This document shows positions 1-7,309 of a stretch of 9,593 nucleotides of DNA, piece by piece (positions within the stretch are counted from its first letter, which is position 1; every line of letters begins with the position of its first letter). Origin of the DNA: JANQRA01 sp035550735 (GTDB lineage Bacteria; Actinomycetota; Acidimicrobiia; Spongiisociales; ZC4RG35). The notes below the pieces were generated by a model. The model worked only from the letters and a program-made list of their open reading frames with translations. It had not been told where the DNA came from and made no database searches. Both the position numbers and the translations under genes were made by a program. The DNA lies in assembly GCA_035550735.1 (NCBI GenBank), contig DASZOM010000032.1:1-9593 (forward strand). The letters run 5' to 3'.

Positions 1-354
1 GATCGTCTCGGTGAGGTGGCCGACCGCATCCACATCGAGAGGAGGAAGCTCGACCACCTGGCGAAGTGTCAGCGGTTCGAGTCTGGGACCGGGGTCGAAG
101 GTGATCGCCACCCCCATCGCCTCGAGCGGCGTCATGATGTCGGCGAAGACGATGGCCCCGTCCATCCCGAAACGACGCACCGGCTGCAGGGTCAGCTCGG
201 CGGCCAACTCGGGCGTCGACACGACCTCCTGGAACTCGTGACGCTCTCGCACCCGGCGGTACTCGGGCAGGTATCGCCCGGCCTGACGCATCACCCATAC
301 CGGCGGGCGATCGAGAGGCTCCAGTTCGAGGGCGGCGAGCAACGGCTTGGTCAT
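1..354 (-). CDS. hemE: Uroporphyrinogen decarboxylase, N-terminal part (runs off the window)
   Basis: HemE removes carbon dioxide from the four acetate side chains of uroporphyrinogen III to give coproporphyrinogen III in the cytoplasm. Only the first 118 codons are present; the gene continues past position 1. Seen directly: the family signature VWVMRQAGRYLPEYR at residues 19-33, with the substrate-binding arginines at 23 and 27, and the active-site aspartate region FADIMTP at 70-76 (Asp72). The ATG at 354 overlaps the hemL stop as ATGA, and a strong GAGGAGG ribosome site lies four bases upstream, so the start is secure. It is the last visible gene of the haem operon. The fragment looks intact and normal for the family. 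Nothing can be said of the C-terminal two thirds. Confidence 0.96.
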   Translation of the reverse strand, partial: MTKPLLAALELEPLDRPPVWVMRQAGRYLPEYRRVRERHEFQEVVSTPELAAELTLQPVRRFGMDGAIVFADIMTPLEAMGVAITFDPGPRLEPLTLRQVVELPPLDVDAVGHLTETI

Positions 355-1637
355 CCGGCCTCCTCGACCGCCTTCACCAGGATGTCGATGGCGTCATCGA
401 TCACCTCTGACTGCGACCTCATCAGGAAGAGCGCCTCGAAGGGTGAGGGCGGCAGAAGCACCCCCTCCCGATAGGCAGCGGCGAAGAAACGCGTGAAGCG
501 GTCCCGGTCCACCTTCTCGGCGTCCTCCCAGGACGTCACCGACTCCGGGCCGAAGAAGAGTGTCAGCATCCCGCCGACTCGTTGCACACACCCCGGGATC
601 CCCTGGGCTCGAAGGGCCGAAGACAGCCCGGACTCGAGCCGCGCCCCCATCGTCTCCAGCTCGTCGTATAGCTCGGGGTGCTCCGCGATGTGACGGAGAG
701 TCGCCAGACCTGCGGCCACCGCCAACGGGTTGCCGGCCAGGGTCCCGGCCTGATACACCGGCCCGTCCGGCGCCACCCGACGCATCAGGTCTCGACGACC
801 GCCGTACCCGGCGGCGGGAGTGCCCCCCGAGATCACCTTGCCGAGACAGGTGAGGTCGGGCTCGACGTCATAGCGCAGCTGTGCCCCGCCCCGGGCCACC
901 CGGAAACCGGTCATCACCTCGTCGAAGACGAGCAGCGCCCCGTGCTCGTCACAGAGGCGCCGGAGCCCCTCGAGGAAGCCGGGCAGGGGCGGGACCACCC
1001 CCATGTTGCCGGCAACCGGCTCCACGATCACCGCCGCCACCCCGCCGCCGCCGAATGCCCGTTCCACCGACTCCAGGTCGTTGAAGCGGGCGATCCGGGT
1101 GTCGGCCAGCGTCGCCGGTGGCACCCCTGGGCTGTCAGGCTCACCGAGAGTCGCAGCTCCGCTGCCCGCCCTCACCAGGAACGGGTCGGCATGGCCGTGG
1201 TAGCAACCCTCGAACTTGACGATGCCCGGCTTGCCGGAGGCGGCGCGGGCCAACCTGATCGCCGATGCGGTGGCTTCCGTTCCCGAGTTGACCAGACGCA
1301 TGATCTCGATCGAGGGCACCATCTCCACTACCAGCTCGGCCAGCTCGACCTCACCCGGGGTGGGGATTCCGTAGGAAGTCCCCTTGCGGGCCGCCTCCTC
1401 GACCGCCGCCACCACCGCCGGCTCGGCGTGGCCGAGGATGAGGGCGCCCCAGGAGCAGATGAAGTCGATGAGCTCGACACCGTCGACGGTGCTGAGACGG
1501 GCTCCGGAGGCGGATGCGACGAACGGAGGCGTGCCGCCCACCGCCTTGAAGGCGCGCACCGGGGAGTTGACCCCACCGGGCATCACCTCGACCGCACGGC
1601 GGTACCAGGACCGTGACGTCTCCCCGCTCGAGCTCAT
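351..1637 (-). CDS. hemL: Glutamate-1-semialdehyde 2,1-aminomutase
   Basis: HemL is a PLP enzyme of aminotransferase fold class I. It turns glutamate-1-semialdehyde, made by HemA, into 5-aminolevulinate (ALA), completing the C5 route. The product of 428 residues is full length. Visible motifs are PGGVNSPVRAF near residue 20, NSGTEATASAIRLAR at 117-131, the YHGHAD loop near 146, VFDEVMTGFR at 237-246 and the PLP-binding lysine Lys267 in GKVISGGTPAAGYGG. The ATG at 1637 overlaps the hemB stop by four bases (ATGA). No convincing Shine-Dalgarno precedes it, so translation probably depends on coupling to hemB. The frame stays open further upstream, but that stretch lies across hemB and has no HemL similarity. 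It ends in an ATGA overlap with hemE. Confidence 0.97.
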   Translation of the reverse strand: MSSSGETSRSWYRRAVEVMPGGVNSPVRAFKAVGGTPPFVASASGARLSTVDGVELIDFICSWGALILGHAEPAVVAAVEEAARKGTSYGIPTPGEVELAELVVEMVPSIEIMRLVNSGTEATASAIRLARAASGKPGIVKFEGCYHGHADPFLVRAGSGAATLGEPDSPGVPPATLADTRIARFNDLESVERAFGGGGVAAVIVEPVAGNMGVVPPLPGFLEGLRRLCDEHGALLVFDEVMTGFRVARGGAQLRYDVEPDLTCLGKVISGGTPAAGYGGRRDLMRRVAPDGPVYQAGTLAGNPLAVAAGLATLRHIAEHPELYDELETMGARLESGLSSALRAQGIPGCVQRVGGMLTLFFGPESVTSWEDAEKVDRDRFTRFFAAAYREGVLLPPSPFEALFLMRSQSEVIDDAIDILVKAVEEAG

Positions 1638-2614
1638 GCTTCGTGGAGGGCGCGGGCGGCACGTGTGGCGAAGTAGGTGAGGATGATCCCGGCGCCCGCC
1701 CTGGCGATGGCGGTCAGCGACTCGAGCATCACCCTCTCCCCATCGATCCAGCCGTTCCCGGCCGCGGCCTCGATCATCGAGTACTCGCCCGAGACCTGAT
1801 ACGCAGCCAGCGGATGATCCACTCGTGCCCGCACCGCCGAGATGACATCGAGATAGGGACCGGCCGGCTTCACCATCACCATGTCGGCGCCCTCGGCGAT
1901 GTCGAGCAGCACCTCCACCAGAGCCTCGCGGACGTTTGCCGGGTCCATCTGGTGGGTGCGTCGGTCTCCGAACGCCGGCGTCGACCCGGCGGCGTCGCGG
2001 AAGGGGCCGTAGAAGGCGCTGGCGTACTTGGCCGAGTAGGAGCAGATGGCGAGCTCGGGGAAGCCGGACGTGTCGAGCGCCGAGCGAATCGCCTCCACCC
2101 TCCCGTCCATCATGTCGGAGGGAGCGATCACATCGGCTCCTGCCTCGGCGTAGGTGGTGGCGGCCTGGGCGAGCAGGGGCAGGGTCCGGTCGTTGTCCAC
2201 GTTGTCGTTGTCGAGGACTCCGCAATGACCGTGGCTCGTGTACTCACAGAGACACACGTCGGCCCAAACGGTGAGACCGTCGACCTGGTCCTTGATCCCT
2301 CGGATGGCGCTGGGGACAGGCCCCGACGGATCCCAGGCACCGGTACCGGTCTCGTCTTTGCCGGCGGGGACACCGAAGAGGATCACCCCGCCGACACCTG
2401 CGGAGACGGCCTCCTTGACCACCGGGATCAACTCGTCGACCGAGAGCTGGGAGTGCCCGGGCATGGACCCGATCGGGTTCGAGACGCCGCGGCCCGGGAC
2501 GACGAACAAGGGGAGGACGAAGGACGCAGGATCGAGCCGGGTCTCGGCTACGAGACGCCGCAGGGCGGCAGACCGCCGGAGCCGGCGATTGCGGGCAACC
2601 GGGTAACCAATCAC
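1634..2614 (-). CDS. hemB: Delta-aminolevulinic acid dehydratase (porphobilinogen synthase), zinc type
   Basis: HemB condenses two ALA molecules into porphobilinogen. The product of 326 residues is the usual length. The two Schiff-base lysines are visible: Lys196 in SYSAKYASAFYGPFRDA and Lys249 in VMVKPAGPYLD. Cys121, Cys123 and Cys131 in DVCLCEYTSHGHCG form the three-cysteine site of zinc-dependent enzymes, rather than the aspartate-rich site of magnesium types. The start is GTG at 2614, overlapping the hemD stop as GTGA, with GAGGAG six bases upstream. The open frame continues to about 3316, but that extension covers hemD and is unrelated to HemB. Coupling to hemD upstream and hemL downstream places it in the middle of the haem operon. 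Confidence 0.97.
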   Translation of the reverse strand: MIGYPVARNRRLRRSAALRRLVAETRLDPASFVLPLFVVPGRGVSNPIGSMPGHSQLSVDELIPVVKEAVSAGVGGVILFGVPAGKDETGTGAWDPSGPVPSAIRGIKDQVDGLTVWADVCLCEYTSHGHCGVLDNDNVDNDRTLPLLAQAATTYAEAGADVIAPSDMMDGRVEAIRSALDTSGFPELAICSYSAKYASAFYGPFRDAAGSTPAFGDRRTHQMDPANVREALVEVLLDIAEGADMVMVKPAGPYLDVISAVRARVDHPLAAYQVSGEYSMIEAAAGNGWIDGERVMLESLTAIARAGAGIILTYFATRAARALHEA

Positions 2615-3309
2615 AGTGGGCTCCTCTCGCTGAGGTGTTGGGCGACGGCCTCGATCATGAGCGGGTATTCGGGGCGGGCCGGGACGACATCCGGAGGGTG
2701 CCCTTCGGCGGCGAGCGCCGCCGCGGTGGTGGCACCGATTGCGGCGAGGATCATTCCGTCGAGACCACGTCCCATCACCCATCCCGCCACCGCCGACGGG
2801 GAGGCGAACAGGGCGGCGTCGACGGCATCGGCTCGAGGTGGGATCGACCTCGTCTCGTAAACGACGAGATCGGTGACAGCGGCCCCGAGGTCTCGCAGCC
2901 GGGCCGCCGTGGATGGTTCGGCGGCGAGACCATGCGCCCAGAGCACCTGTCGGCCCGCCACCGAGCCGGTCAGGCCGTCCAGCAGCGAGTCGGCCCCGGC
3001 CTCGCCGGTGGCGGCCACCAAGCCTCCTGCCCGCACCACGGCCGCCGCCGACCGCGCCCCGACCGCGGCGACCGGAAGGTCGGGCATCCCCCCGTTGGGC
3101 CAGAGGACCATCACAGTCCGAGGGGAGGTCACGATCAGCCAATCGACGGCTCGGGCGGCGGCTCTTGCTTCCTCCAGGGTGGCGTGCTCGGCTGCGACCA
3201 CGTCGACGCAGGGAAGCGACACGGGCTGGAGCCCCTGGCTGGTCACGAGATCTGCCAGTTCGGCGACCCGCTCCGAAGTCGTGGTCAGGGCGACTCGTGG
3301 CACGCTCAC
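2611..3309 (-). CDS. hemD: Uroporphyrinogen-III synthase
   Basis: HemD closes the linear tetrapyrrole hydroxymethylbilane, inverting ring D, to make uroporphyrinogen III. The family is poorly conserved, and the call rests on both motifs and position. At 232 residues it is near the usual 240-260. Visible elements of the two-lobed fold are DWLIVTSPRTV at 56-66, VAAVGARSAAAV near 80-91, VVYETR at 149-154, FASPSAVAGWV at 168-178, AIGATTAAAL near 190-199 and PPDVVPARPEYPLMIEAV near the C-terminus. The start is GTG at 3309, overlapping the hemC stop as GTGA, with GGAG eight bases upstream. The frame is open to about 3462, but that part overlaps hemC and does not look like HemD. It lies between hemC and hemB. 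Confidence 0.93.
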   Translation of the reverse strand: MSVPRVALTTTSERVAELADLVTSQGLQPVSLPCVDVVAAEHATLEEARAAARAVDWLIVTSPRTVMVLWPNGGMPDLPVAAVGARSAAAVVRAGGLVAATGEAGADSLLDGLTGSVAGRQVLWAHGLAAEPSTAARLRDLGAAVTDLVVYETRSIPPRADAVDAALFASPSAVAGWVMGRGLDGMILAAIGATTAAALAAEGHPPDVVPARPEYPLMIEAVAQHLSERSPL

Positions 3310-4163
3310 AGGCCAAGCTCCGCCTGCAGTCGCCTTGCCGCCTCGTCCGGTGTGACGGCCCGCACCCGGCCCGATCGGGGACCGTGCTCGTCCTCCACGA
3401 ACCCGGCCATCTCTATCCGATCGTCCCCGGAAAGGGCCAGCGCCCCCAGGGCCGAACGGCACCCGGCGCTGGTTCGGGCGAGGAGCGCTCGCTCCGCCTC
3501 GACCGCGGCCCGGGTGGGTGCGTGGTCGATGTCGACCAGTGCGGCGTGGGCCGGCCCACCCTCGAGCGCCTCGACCGCCATCGCCCCTTGGCCCGGCGCC
3601 GGCACCATCTGCTCGATGGTGAACCGGTGCCGGATCTCGTCACCGAGGCCGAGCCGGGTGAGCCCCGCCTCGGCCAGGATCAGCGCGTCGACATCCCCCT
3701 GGCGCAGCTTCTCCACACGGGTGTCGACATTGCCCCTGATGTCGACGACCTCCACATCCGGGCGCAGTCTTCGCATCTGGGCGGCACGTCTCGGGCTGCC
3801 GGTGCCGACACGCCCGCCTGGTGGGAGAGTGTCCAGGTCGTGGCCGCAGAGGACGTCCCAAGCCCCGCCTCGCTCGGGAAAGGCGGAGACCAGTCCCGGA
3901 GGCCCGTCGACGGGCAGGTCCTTGCACGAGTGGACCGCCAATTCGGCCCGGCCCTCGAGCACCGCCTCCTGCACCGCGCGCACGAAGGCGCCCACCTCGG
4001 TCAACGTGGCGACCGACGTAGTCCGGTCACGATCTCCCGAGGTCGTCACCTCGACCAGACTCACCTCCGCACCGGGGTGAGCCTTCTCGAGGAGACGGGC
4101 GACCATCCCGGCCTGGGCGATGGCCAGCCTCGACCTGCGTGTGGCGATTCGGAGATCACCCAT
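3306..4163 (-). CDS. hemC: Porphobilinogen deaminase (hydroxymethylbilane synthase)
   Basis: HemC joins four porphobilinogens head to tail into hydroxymethylbilane on a covalently held dipyrromethane cofactor. Numbered from ATG 4163 (285 residues), the visible motifs are RIATRRSRLAIAQ at 5-17, VHSCKDLP at 77-84 with catalytic Asp82, GTGSPRRAAQ at 120-129, DIRGNVDTRVEKL at 141-153, PAPGQGAMAVE at 188-198 and the cofactor-bearing Cys235 in TSAGCRSALG. The ATG at 4163 overlaps the hemA stop by eight bases and has a weak GGTG upstream. An in-frame GTG at 4172 would add three residues but has no ribosome site in front of it. The gene ends in a GTGA overlap with hemD. No defect is seen. Confidence 0.96.
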   Translation of the reverse strand: MGDLRIATRRSRLAIAQAGMVARLLEKAHPGAEVSLVEVTTSGDRDRTTSVATLTEVGAFVRAVQEAVLEGRAELAVHSCKDLPVDGPPGLVSAFPERGGAWDVLCGHDLDTLPPGGRVGTGSPRRAAQMRRLRPDVEVVDIRGNVDTRVEKLRQGDVDALILAEAGLTRLGLGDEIRHRFTIEQMVPAPGQGAMAVEALEGGPAHAALVDIDHAPTRAAVEAERALLARTSAGCRSALGALALSGDDRIEMAGFVEDEHGPRSGRVRAVTPDEAARRLQAELGL

Positions 4164-5319
4164 CTTCGACACCGAACGCGTCGGCGATCATCTCGACCGC
4201 CTCGGAAGCGCCGCGGCTTCTCTTCAGGTACTCCACGGGCCCGGCGAGCAAGGTGCGGGCCACGGTGTGCGCCGTCTGGCGGAGAATCGCCTCGTCTCCC
4301 TGATCGGCGAGACGCCCGGAGAACCGCCTCACCGCCCTGTCGACCACCTCGTCGGCCCCGGCCATGAGGCCCCCGATCAGCGGGCCCACCTGATGATGGT
4401 CGCGGTACTGCCGGTGGGCCTCTTCCGCCGCCGACTCGACCATCGCATCGGCCTGCTCCGACCGGCCCCGCCGGTCGGCGAGACGGGCCAGGTCGTCGAT
4501 GCCGAGATACGAGACATTCCCGGAGGGCAGCGGGGCGAAATCGGGCGGCATCGCCAGGTCGACGAGGAGGAGCGGCTGGTCTCGCCTCGAGAGGGACCCG
4601 GCCACGGCGGTGTCGTCGATGATGCGCTGCCTGGCCGAGGTGGCGGAGATGACCACCGGGTGGGAGGCGATCACCTCAGGGGCCGCCGAGAAGGGGCAGA
4701 CCTCGACACCTGCTTGCGCCGGCACCTTCTCCGGCTGCCGGGCCACCACGGTGACCAGCGGTGGGGAGGGGAGCATCAGCAGGGCCTCCACGGTCGCCGT
4801 CGCCATCACCCCTGAGCCGATGACCCCCACGCTCGGCGCCGTCCCGACCGCCTGCGCCGCCACTGCGGCCATCGAATTGTGAGCGGTCCCGGGGATGAGC
4901 TCGCGAGCCTGGCGGCCGACCGCCACCGCTCTCTCCAGGATCCGGGCGAAGACTCCGTTGATCCGTCCTGCCTCCTCTGCCTCGAGGAGACCGTGGCGAA
5001 CCTGGGTGAGGATCTCCCGCTCGCCGAGGATGGGGGACTCGAGCCCGGCGGCGATGCGGTAGAGGTGGGTCACCGCCCGCTCGCCGACACGGATCTCGGG
5101 GTGAGCCGCGTCAGCTAGCTCTCCGAACAGACCGACGAGGGCATCATGCAGCCGGCTCTCGTCACCCGGCACCACCACTTCCACCCGAAGACACGTCGAG
5201 AGGACGAAGCCGTCGTCGAGATACGGCGCGGTGAGGAGTCGTCTGGCGAGCCGGGCGCGCACGGCGCTGTCGTGACGGGGATAGGCGAAGCTGGCGGCGG
5301 CGATCTGGTTCACACCCAT
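4156..5319 (-). CDS. hemA: Glutamyl-tRNA reductase (divergent N-terminus)
   Basis: HemA reduces glutamyl-tRNA(Glu) to glutamate-1-semialdehyde with NADPH, the entry and usual control step of the C5 route. The product has 387 residues, slightly short for the family (about 410-430). Residues kept: catalytic Cys43 and the following arginine in LSTCLRVE, the conserved His85 in THLYRIAAGLESPILGE, a glycine-rich NADPH loop GVIGSGVMATATVEAL at 165-180, LLVDLAMPPDF at 251-261, and a complete C-terminal dimerisation region. Odd points: the usual STCNR reads STCLR, and the usual N-terminal HKTAP segment is replaced by a poorly matching FAYPRHDSAVR. ATG 5319 has a GAGG only two bases upstream. GTG 5313 has the same GAGG at eight bases and forms a GTGA overlap with hemF, so the real start may be 5313. 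Confidence 0.95.
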   Translation of the reverse strand: MGVNQIAAASFAYPRHDSAVRARLARRLLTAPYLDDGFVLSTCLRVEVVVPGDESRLHDALVGLFGELADAAHPEIRVGERAVTHLYRIAAGLESPILGEREILTQVRHGLLEAEEAGRINGVFARILERAVAVGRQARELIPGTAHNSMAAVAAQAVGTAPSVGVIGSGVMATATVEALLMLPSPPLVTVVARQPEKVPAQAGVEVCPFSAAPEVIASHPVVISATSARQRIIDDTAVAGSLSRRDQPLLLVDLAMPPDFAPLPSGNVSYLGIDDLARLADRRGRSEQADAMVESAAEEAHRQYRDHHQVGPLIGGLMAGADEVVDRAVRRFSGRLADQGDEAILRQTAHTVARTLLAGPVEYLKRSRGASEAVEMIADAFGVEDG

Positions 5320-6188
5320 GACCTCGGCTCACCGCGGACCATCTCGAGCAGCCTCGCCTCAGGCGTCCCCTCCGCAGGCTCGTGCCCGTACATCCATCGG
5401 GCGCGGGGCGGCAGGGAGGAGAGAACCGACTCGACCCGTCCCGAGGTGTCCAGCCCGAATCGGGTCCCCCGATCCCAGACCAGGTTGAACTCGGCGTAGC
5501 GGCCACGACGGATCTCGTGCCATTCGATCTCGCGCTCCCCGTACGGCATGTCGACACGTCGCTTCAGGATCGGCACGTATGCGTCTGCCAATGCCTTGCC
5601 GAGCTCGTTCTGGAAGACGAAGACCTCGTCGAGATGGTCGGTCAGATGGTCGAAGAAGAGACCGCCCACCCCCCGCGACTCGCCCCGATGCGGCAGGTGG
5701 AAGTACTGATCGCACGCCCTCTTCCACCGGTCGTAGTCAGCGACCGGATGCGCCGCGCAGACCGCGGCGAGGGTGGCATGGAAGTGCTCGGCGTCCTCCT
5801 CGTACAGGTAGAACGGCGTCAGATCTGCGCCGCCGCCGAACCAAGCCGTCTCATCGGTCTCGAAGTACCTGAGGTTGGCGTGGAATGTCGCCGCATGCGG
5901 ATTGCGGGGGTGGACGATGATGGAGACCCCGGTTGCGTAGAAGCGGTCGCTGTCGGCTGCAAGACGGTCGGAGAGCCCGCCGGGGGTCTCCCCCTCGACG
6001 GCGGAGAAGTTGACCGCCGCCTTCTCGATGGGGCCCTCACCGGCCAGGATCCTGGTGAGGCCACCGCCGCCCTCGTCCCTGGCCCACCGGTCCGCGCCGA
6101 ATCGGGAGAGACCGTCCACCGTCTCGACGGCAGAGCAGAAGTCCTCCTGGACCTGGCGGTAGACGTCTTCGACCTGTCGTCGATTCAT
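5310..6188 (-). CDS. hemF: Oxygen-dependent coproporphyrinogen III oxidase
   Basis: HemF uses molecular oxygen to decarboxylate two propionates of coproporphyrinogen III, giving protoporphyrinogen IX. The product of 292 residues is full length. Visible family motifs are FHANLRYFE at 102-110, AWFGGGADLTPFYLYEEDAEHFH at about 115-137 (in two adjoining blocks), the HRGESRGVGGLFFD block at 167-180, RGRYAEFNLVWDRGTRFGL at 228-246 and GRVESVLSSLPPRARW at 250-265. ATG 6188 overlaps the hemH stop as ATGA, preceded only by a weak GGGG. The frame is open to about 6587, but that stretch lies inside hemH and is not HemF-like. Its presence implies an aerobic, protoporphyrin-dependent route, because the coproporphyrin-dependent route does not need this step. 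Confidence 0.97.
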   Translation of the reverse strand: MNRRQVEDVYRQVQEDFCSAVETVDGLSRFGADRWARDEGGGGLTRILAGEGPIEKAAVNFSAVEGETPGGLSDRLAADSDRFYATGVSIIVHPRNPHAATFHANLRYFETDETAWFGGGADLTPFYLYEEDAEHFHATLAAVCAAHPVADYDRWKRACDQYFHLPHRGESRGVGGLFFDHLTDHLDEVFVFQNELGKALADAYVPILKRRVDMPYGEREIEWHEIRRGRYAEFNLVWDRGTRFGLDTSGRVESVLSSLPPRARWMYGHEPAEGTPEARLLEMVRGEPRSWV

Positions 6189-7231
6189 CGCCCCGGGCGA
6201 ACCAGGTCGGCGACCGCCGAGACGAACACCGGCTCTGCGTTGACACATGGGACCAGCAGGAGATCTTCGCCACCGATCTCCTCCCATTGCCTCCTCAGCC
6301 TGATCCCGATCTCCTCGAGCGTCTCCAGGCAGTCGGCAGTGAACGAGGGGGTGAGCACGGCCAGCCTGCGGACACCGGCCCGGTGGAGGTTCACGACCTC
6401 CACGTCGGTGTAGGGCTCGATCCATTTCTGCCCTGCCAGCCGGGACTGGAAGGTGGTGCTGTGCGACCCGGGCGGCAAGCCGAGCTCCGCGACGACCGCC
6501 CGGGTGGTGGCGAAGCATTGCGCCCGGTAGCAGAACCGGTTGGCCTCCACGATGCGATCGCAGCACTCGTCCCGGGTGAGGCACCACTCGCCGGTTGGGT
6601 CACTCTTCCTCACCTGCTTCTCGGGCAGCCCGTGGTAGCTGAAGATGACGTGGTCGGGGTGGAAGCTCTCCAGGTGGGGCTCGGCCACCGAGGCGAGGGC
6701 ACTGATGTAGCCCGGATCTTCGAAGAAATCGCTGATCGTGGACACCTCGGGGACGTTCCACCTCTCTCCGATCACACGCAGGGTCTCCTCCAGCGCCGAC
6801 CCCGTCGATGCCGATGCGTAGTGGGGGAAGAGGGGCAGGATGACGATCCGGCTGCAGTTGGCGGCGGCCAACCGGGTCACCGCCGACTCGATCGAAGGCT
6901 TCCGGTACCGCATCCCATAGGCGACCACGTAGCCATCGCCTAGGACCGTCTGGAGACGCTCGGCGAGAGCCTCGGTGTGGATGATCAGCGGGGACCCGTC
7001 CTCGGTCCAGATCTTGTGATACTGCTCGGCGGAGCGCCGGGGCCGGAAGGGGAGGATCACCGCGTTGAGTAGCAACGCCCGCGCCGGAGCGGGGATGTCG
7101 AGCACCCGAGGGTCGCCGAGGAACTCACGCAGATAGGTGCGCACATCGGATACGTCGGTGGAATCGGGTGTGCCGAGCTGCACTAAGAGCACACCGGTGG
7201 GCGTCGTGGTGCCGGTCATGACCCCATGCAA
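6185..7231 (-). CDS. hemH: Ferrochelatase with internal cysteine cluster
   Basis: HemH inserts ferrous iron into the porphyrin, the last step of haem synthesis here. Numbered from TTG 7231 (348 residues), the visible features are GVLLVQLGTPDS at 13-24, the catalytic histidine His200 in FSYHGLP, TFQSRLAGQKWIEPYTD at 260-276, and the catalytic glutamate Glu303 in FTADCLETLEEIG. Between residues 217 and 239 lie five cysteines (217, 223, 224, 234, 239), in a segment known in some bacterial ferrochelatases to hold a [2Fe-2S] cluster. TTG 7231 has GGAGG seven bases upstream. The alternative ATG at 7219 is 19 bases from that site and would remove four residues. It is the first gene of the operon, so its leader probably sets expression of the whole pathway. 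Confidence 0.96.
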   Translation of the reverse strand: MHGVMTGTTTPTGVLLVQLGTPDSTDVSDVRTYLREFLGDPRVLDIPAPARALLLNAVILPFRPRRSAEQYHKIWTEDGSPLIIHTEALAERLQTVLGDGYVVAYGMRYRKPSIESAVTRLAAANCSRIVILPLFPHYASASTGSALEETLRVIGERWNVPEVSTISDFFEDPGYISALASVAEPHLESFHPDHVIFSYHGLPEKQVRKSDPTGEWCLTRDECCDRIVEANRFCYRAQCFATTRAVVAELGLPPGSHSTTFQSRLAGQKWIEPYTDVEVVNLHRAGVRRLAVLTPSFTADCLETLEEIGIRLRRQWEEIGGEDLLLVPCVNAEPVFVSAVADLVRPGR

Positions 7232-7233
7232 CC

Positions 7234-7283
7234 CCCGACCTCCCCCCGACAGCGAGTCGGGATCGATCCGACACCACGTCGGG
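7234..7283 (-). promoter_or_regulatory. Haem operon leader with tandem interchangeable hairpins and the hemH ribosome site
   Basis: On the minus strand two hairpins with nearly the same arms follow one another. The first is CCGAC, loop GTGGT, GTCGG (7282-7268). The second is CCCGAC, loop TCGCT, GTCGGG (7261-7245). Just downstream is GGAGG (7243-7239), whose last base begins a third GTCGGG (7239-7234). The second CCCGAC could pair with either the second or the third GTCGGG; the latter would enclose the ribosome site. This could regulate translation of hemH, but the switching idea is inference. No convincing promoter could be placed upstream. Confidence 0.5.
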
Positions 7284-7309
7284 TCCCAAACCCTTTCCTA
7301 ATGCATGGG

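Noticed and set aside
1638..2225. N-terminal extension of hemL into hemB
   Set aside because: The extension is arginine-rich shadow sequence; family similarity begins just after ATG 1637, which overlaps the hemB stop in the same manner as the other junctions.
1613..2860. Plus-strand open frame of about 415 codons opposite hemB
   Set aside because: It lies antisense to a fully motif-supported hemB and resembles no known protein.
2635..4367. Long plus-strand open frames of about 480 codons opposite hemC and hemD
   Set aside because: They have low-complexity Arg/Pro/Gly/Ser-rich composition, show no family motifs and lie opposite well-supported genes; such shadows are expected in GC-rich DNA.
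5382..6413. Plus-strand open frame of about 343 codons opposite hemF
   Set aside because: It is an antisense shadow of hemF with no recognisable domain.
6189..6587. N-terminal extension of hemF into hemH
   Set aside because: The extension lies within hemH coding sequence; HemF similarity begins at ATG 6188 with an ATGA overlap.
6185..7231. HemH as a coproporphyrin (CpfC-type) ferrochelatase
   Set aside because: The co-encoded HemF makes protoporphyrinogen IX, which favours the protoporphyrin route; substrate choice cannot be settled from the sequence alone.
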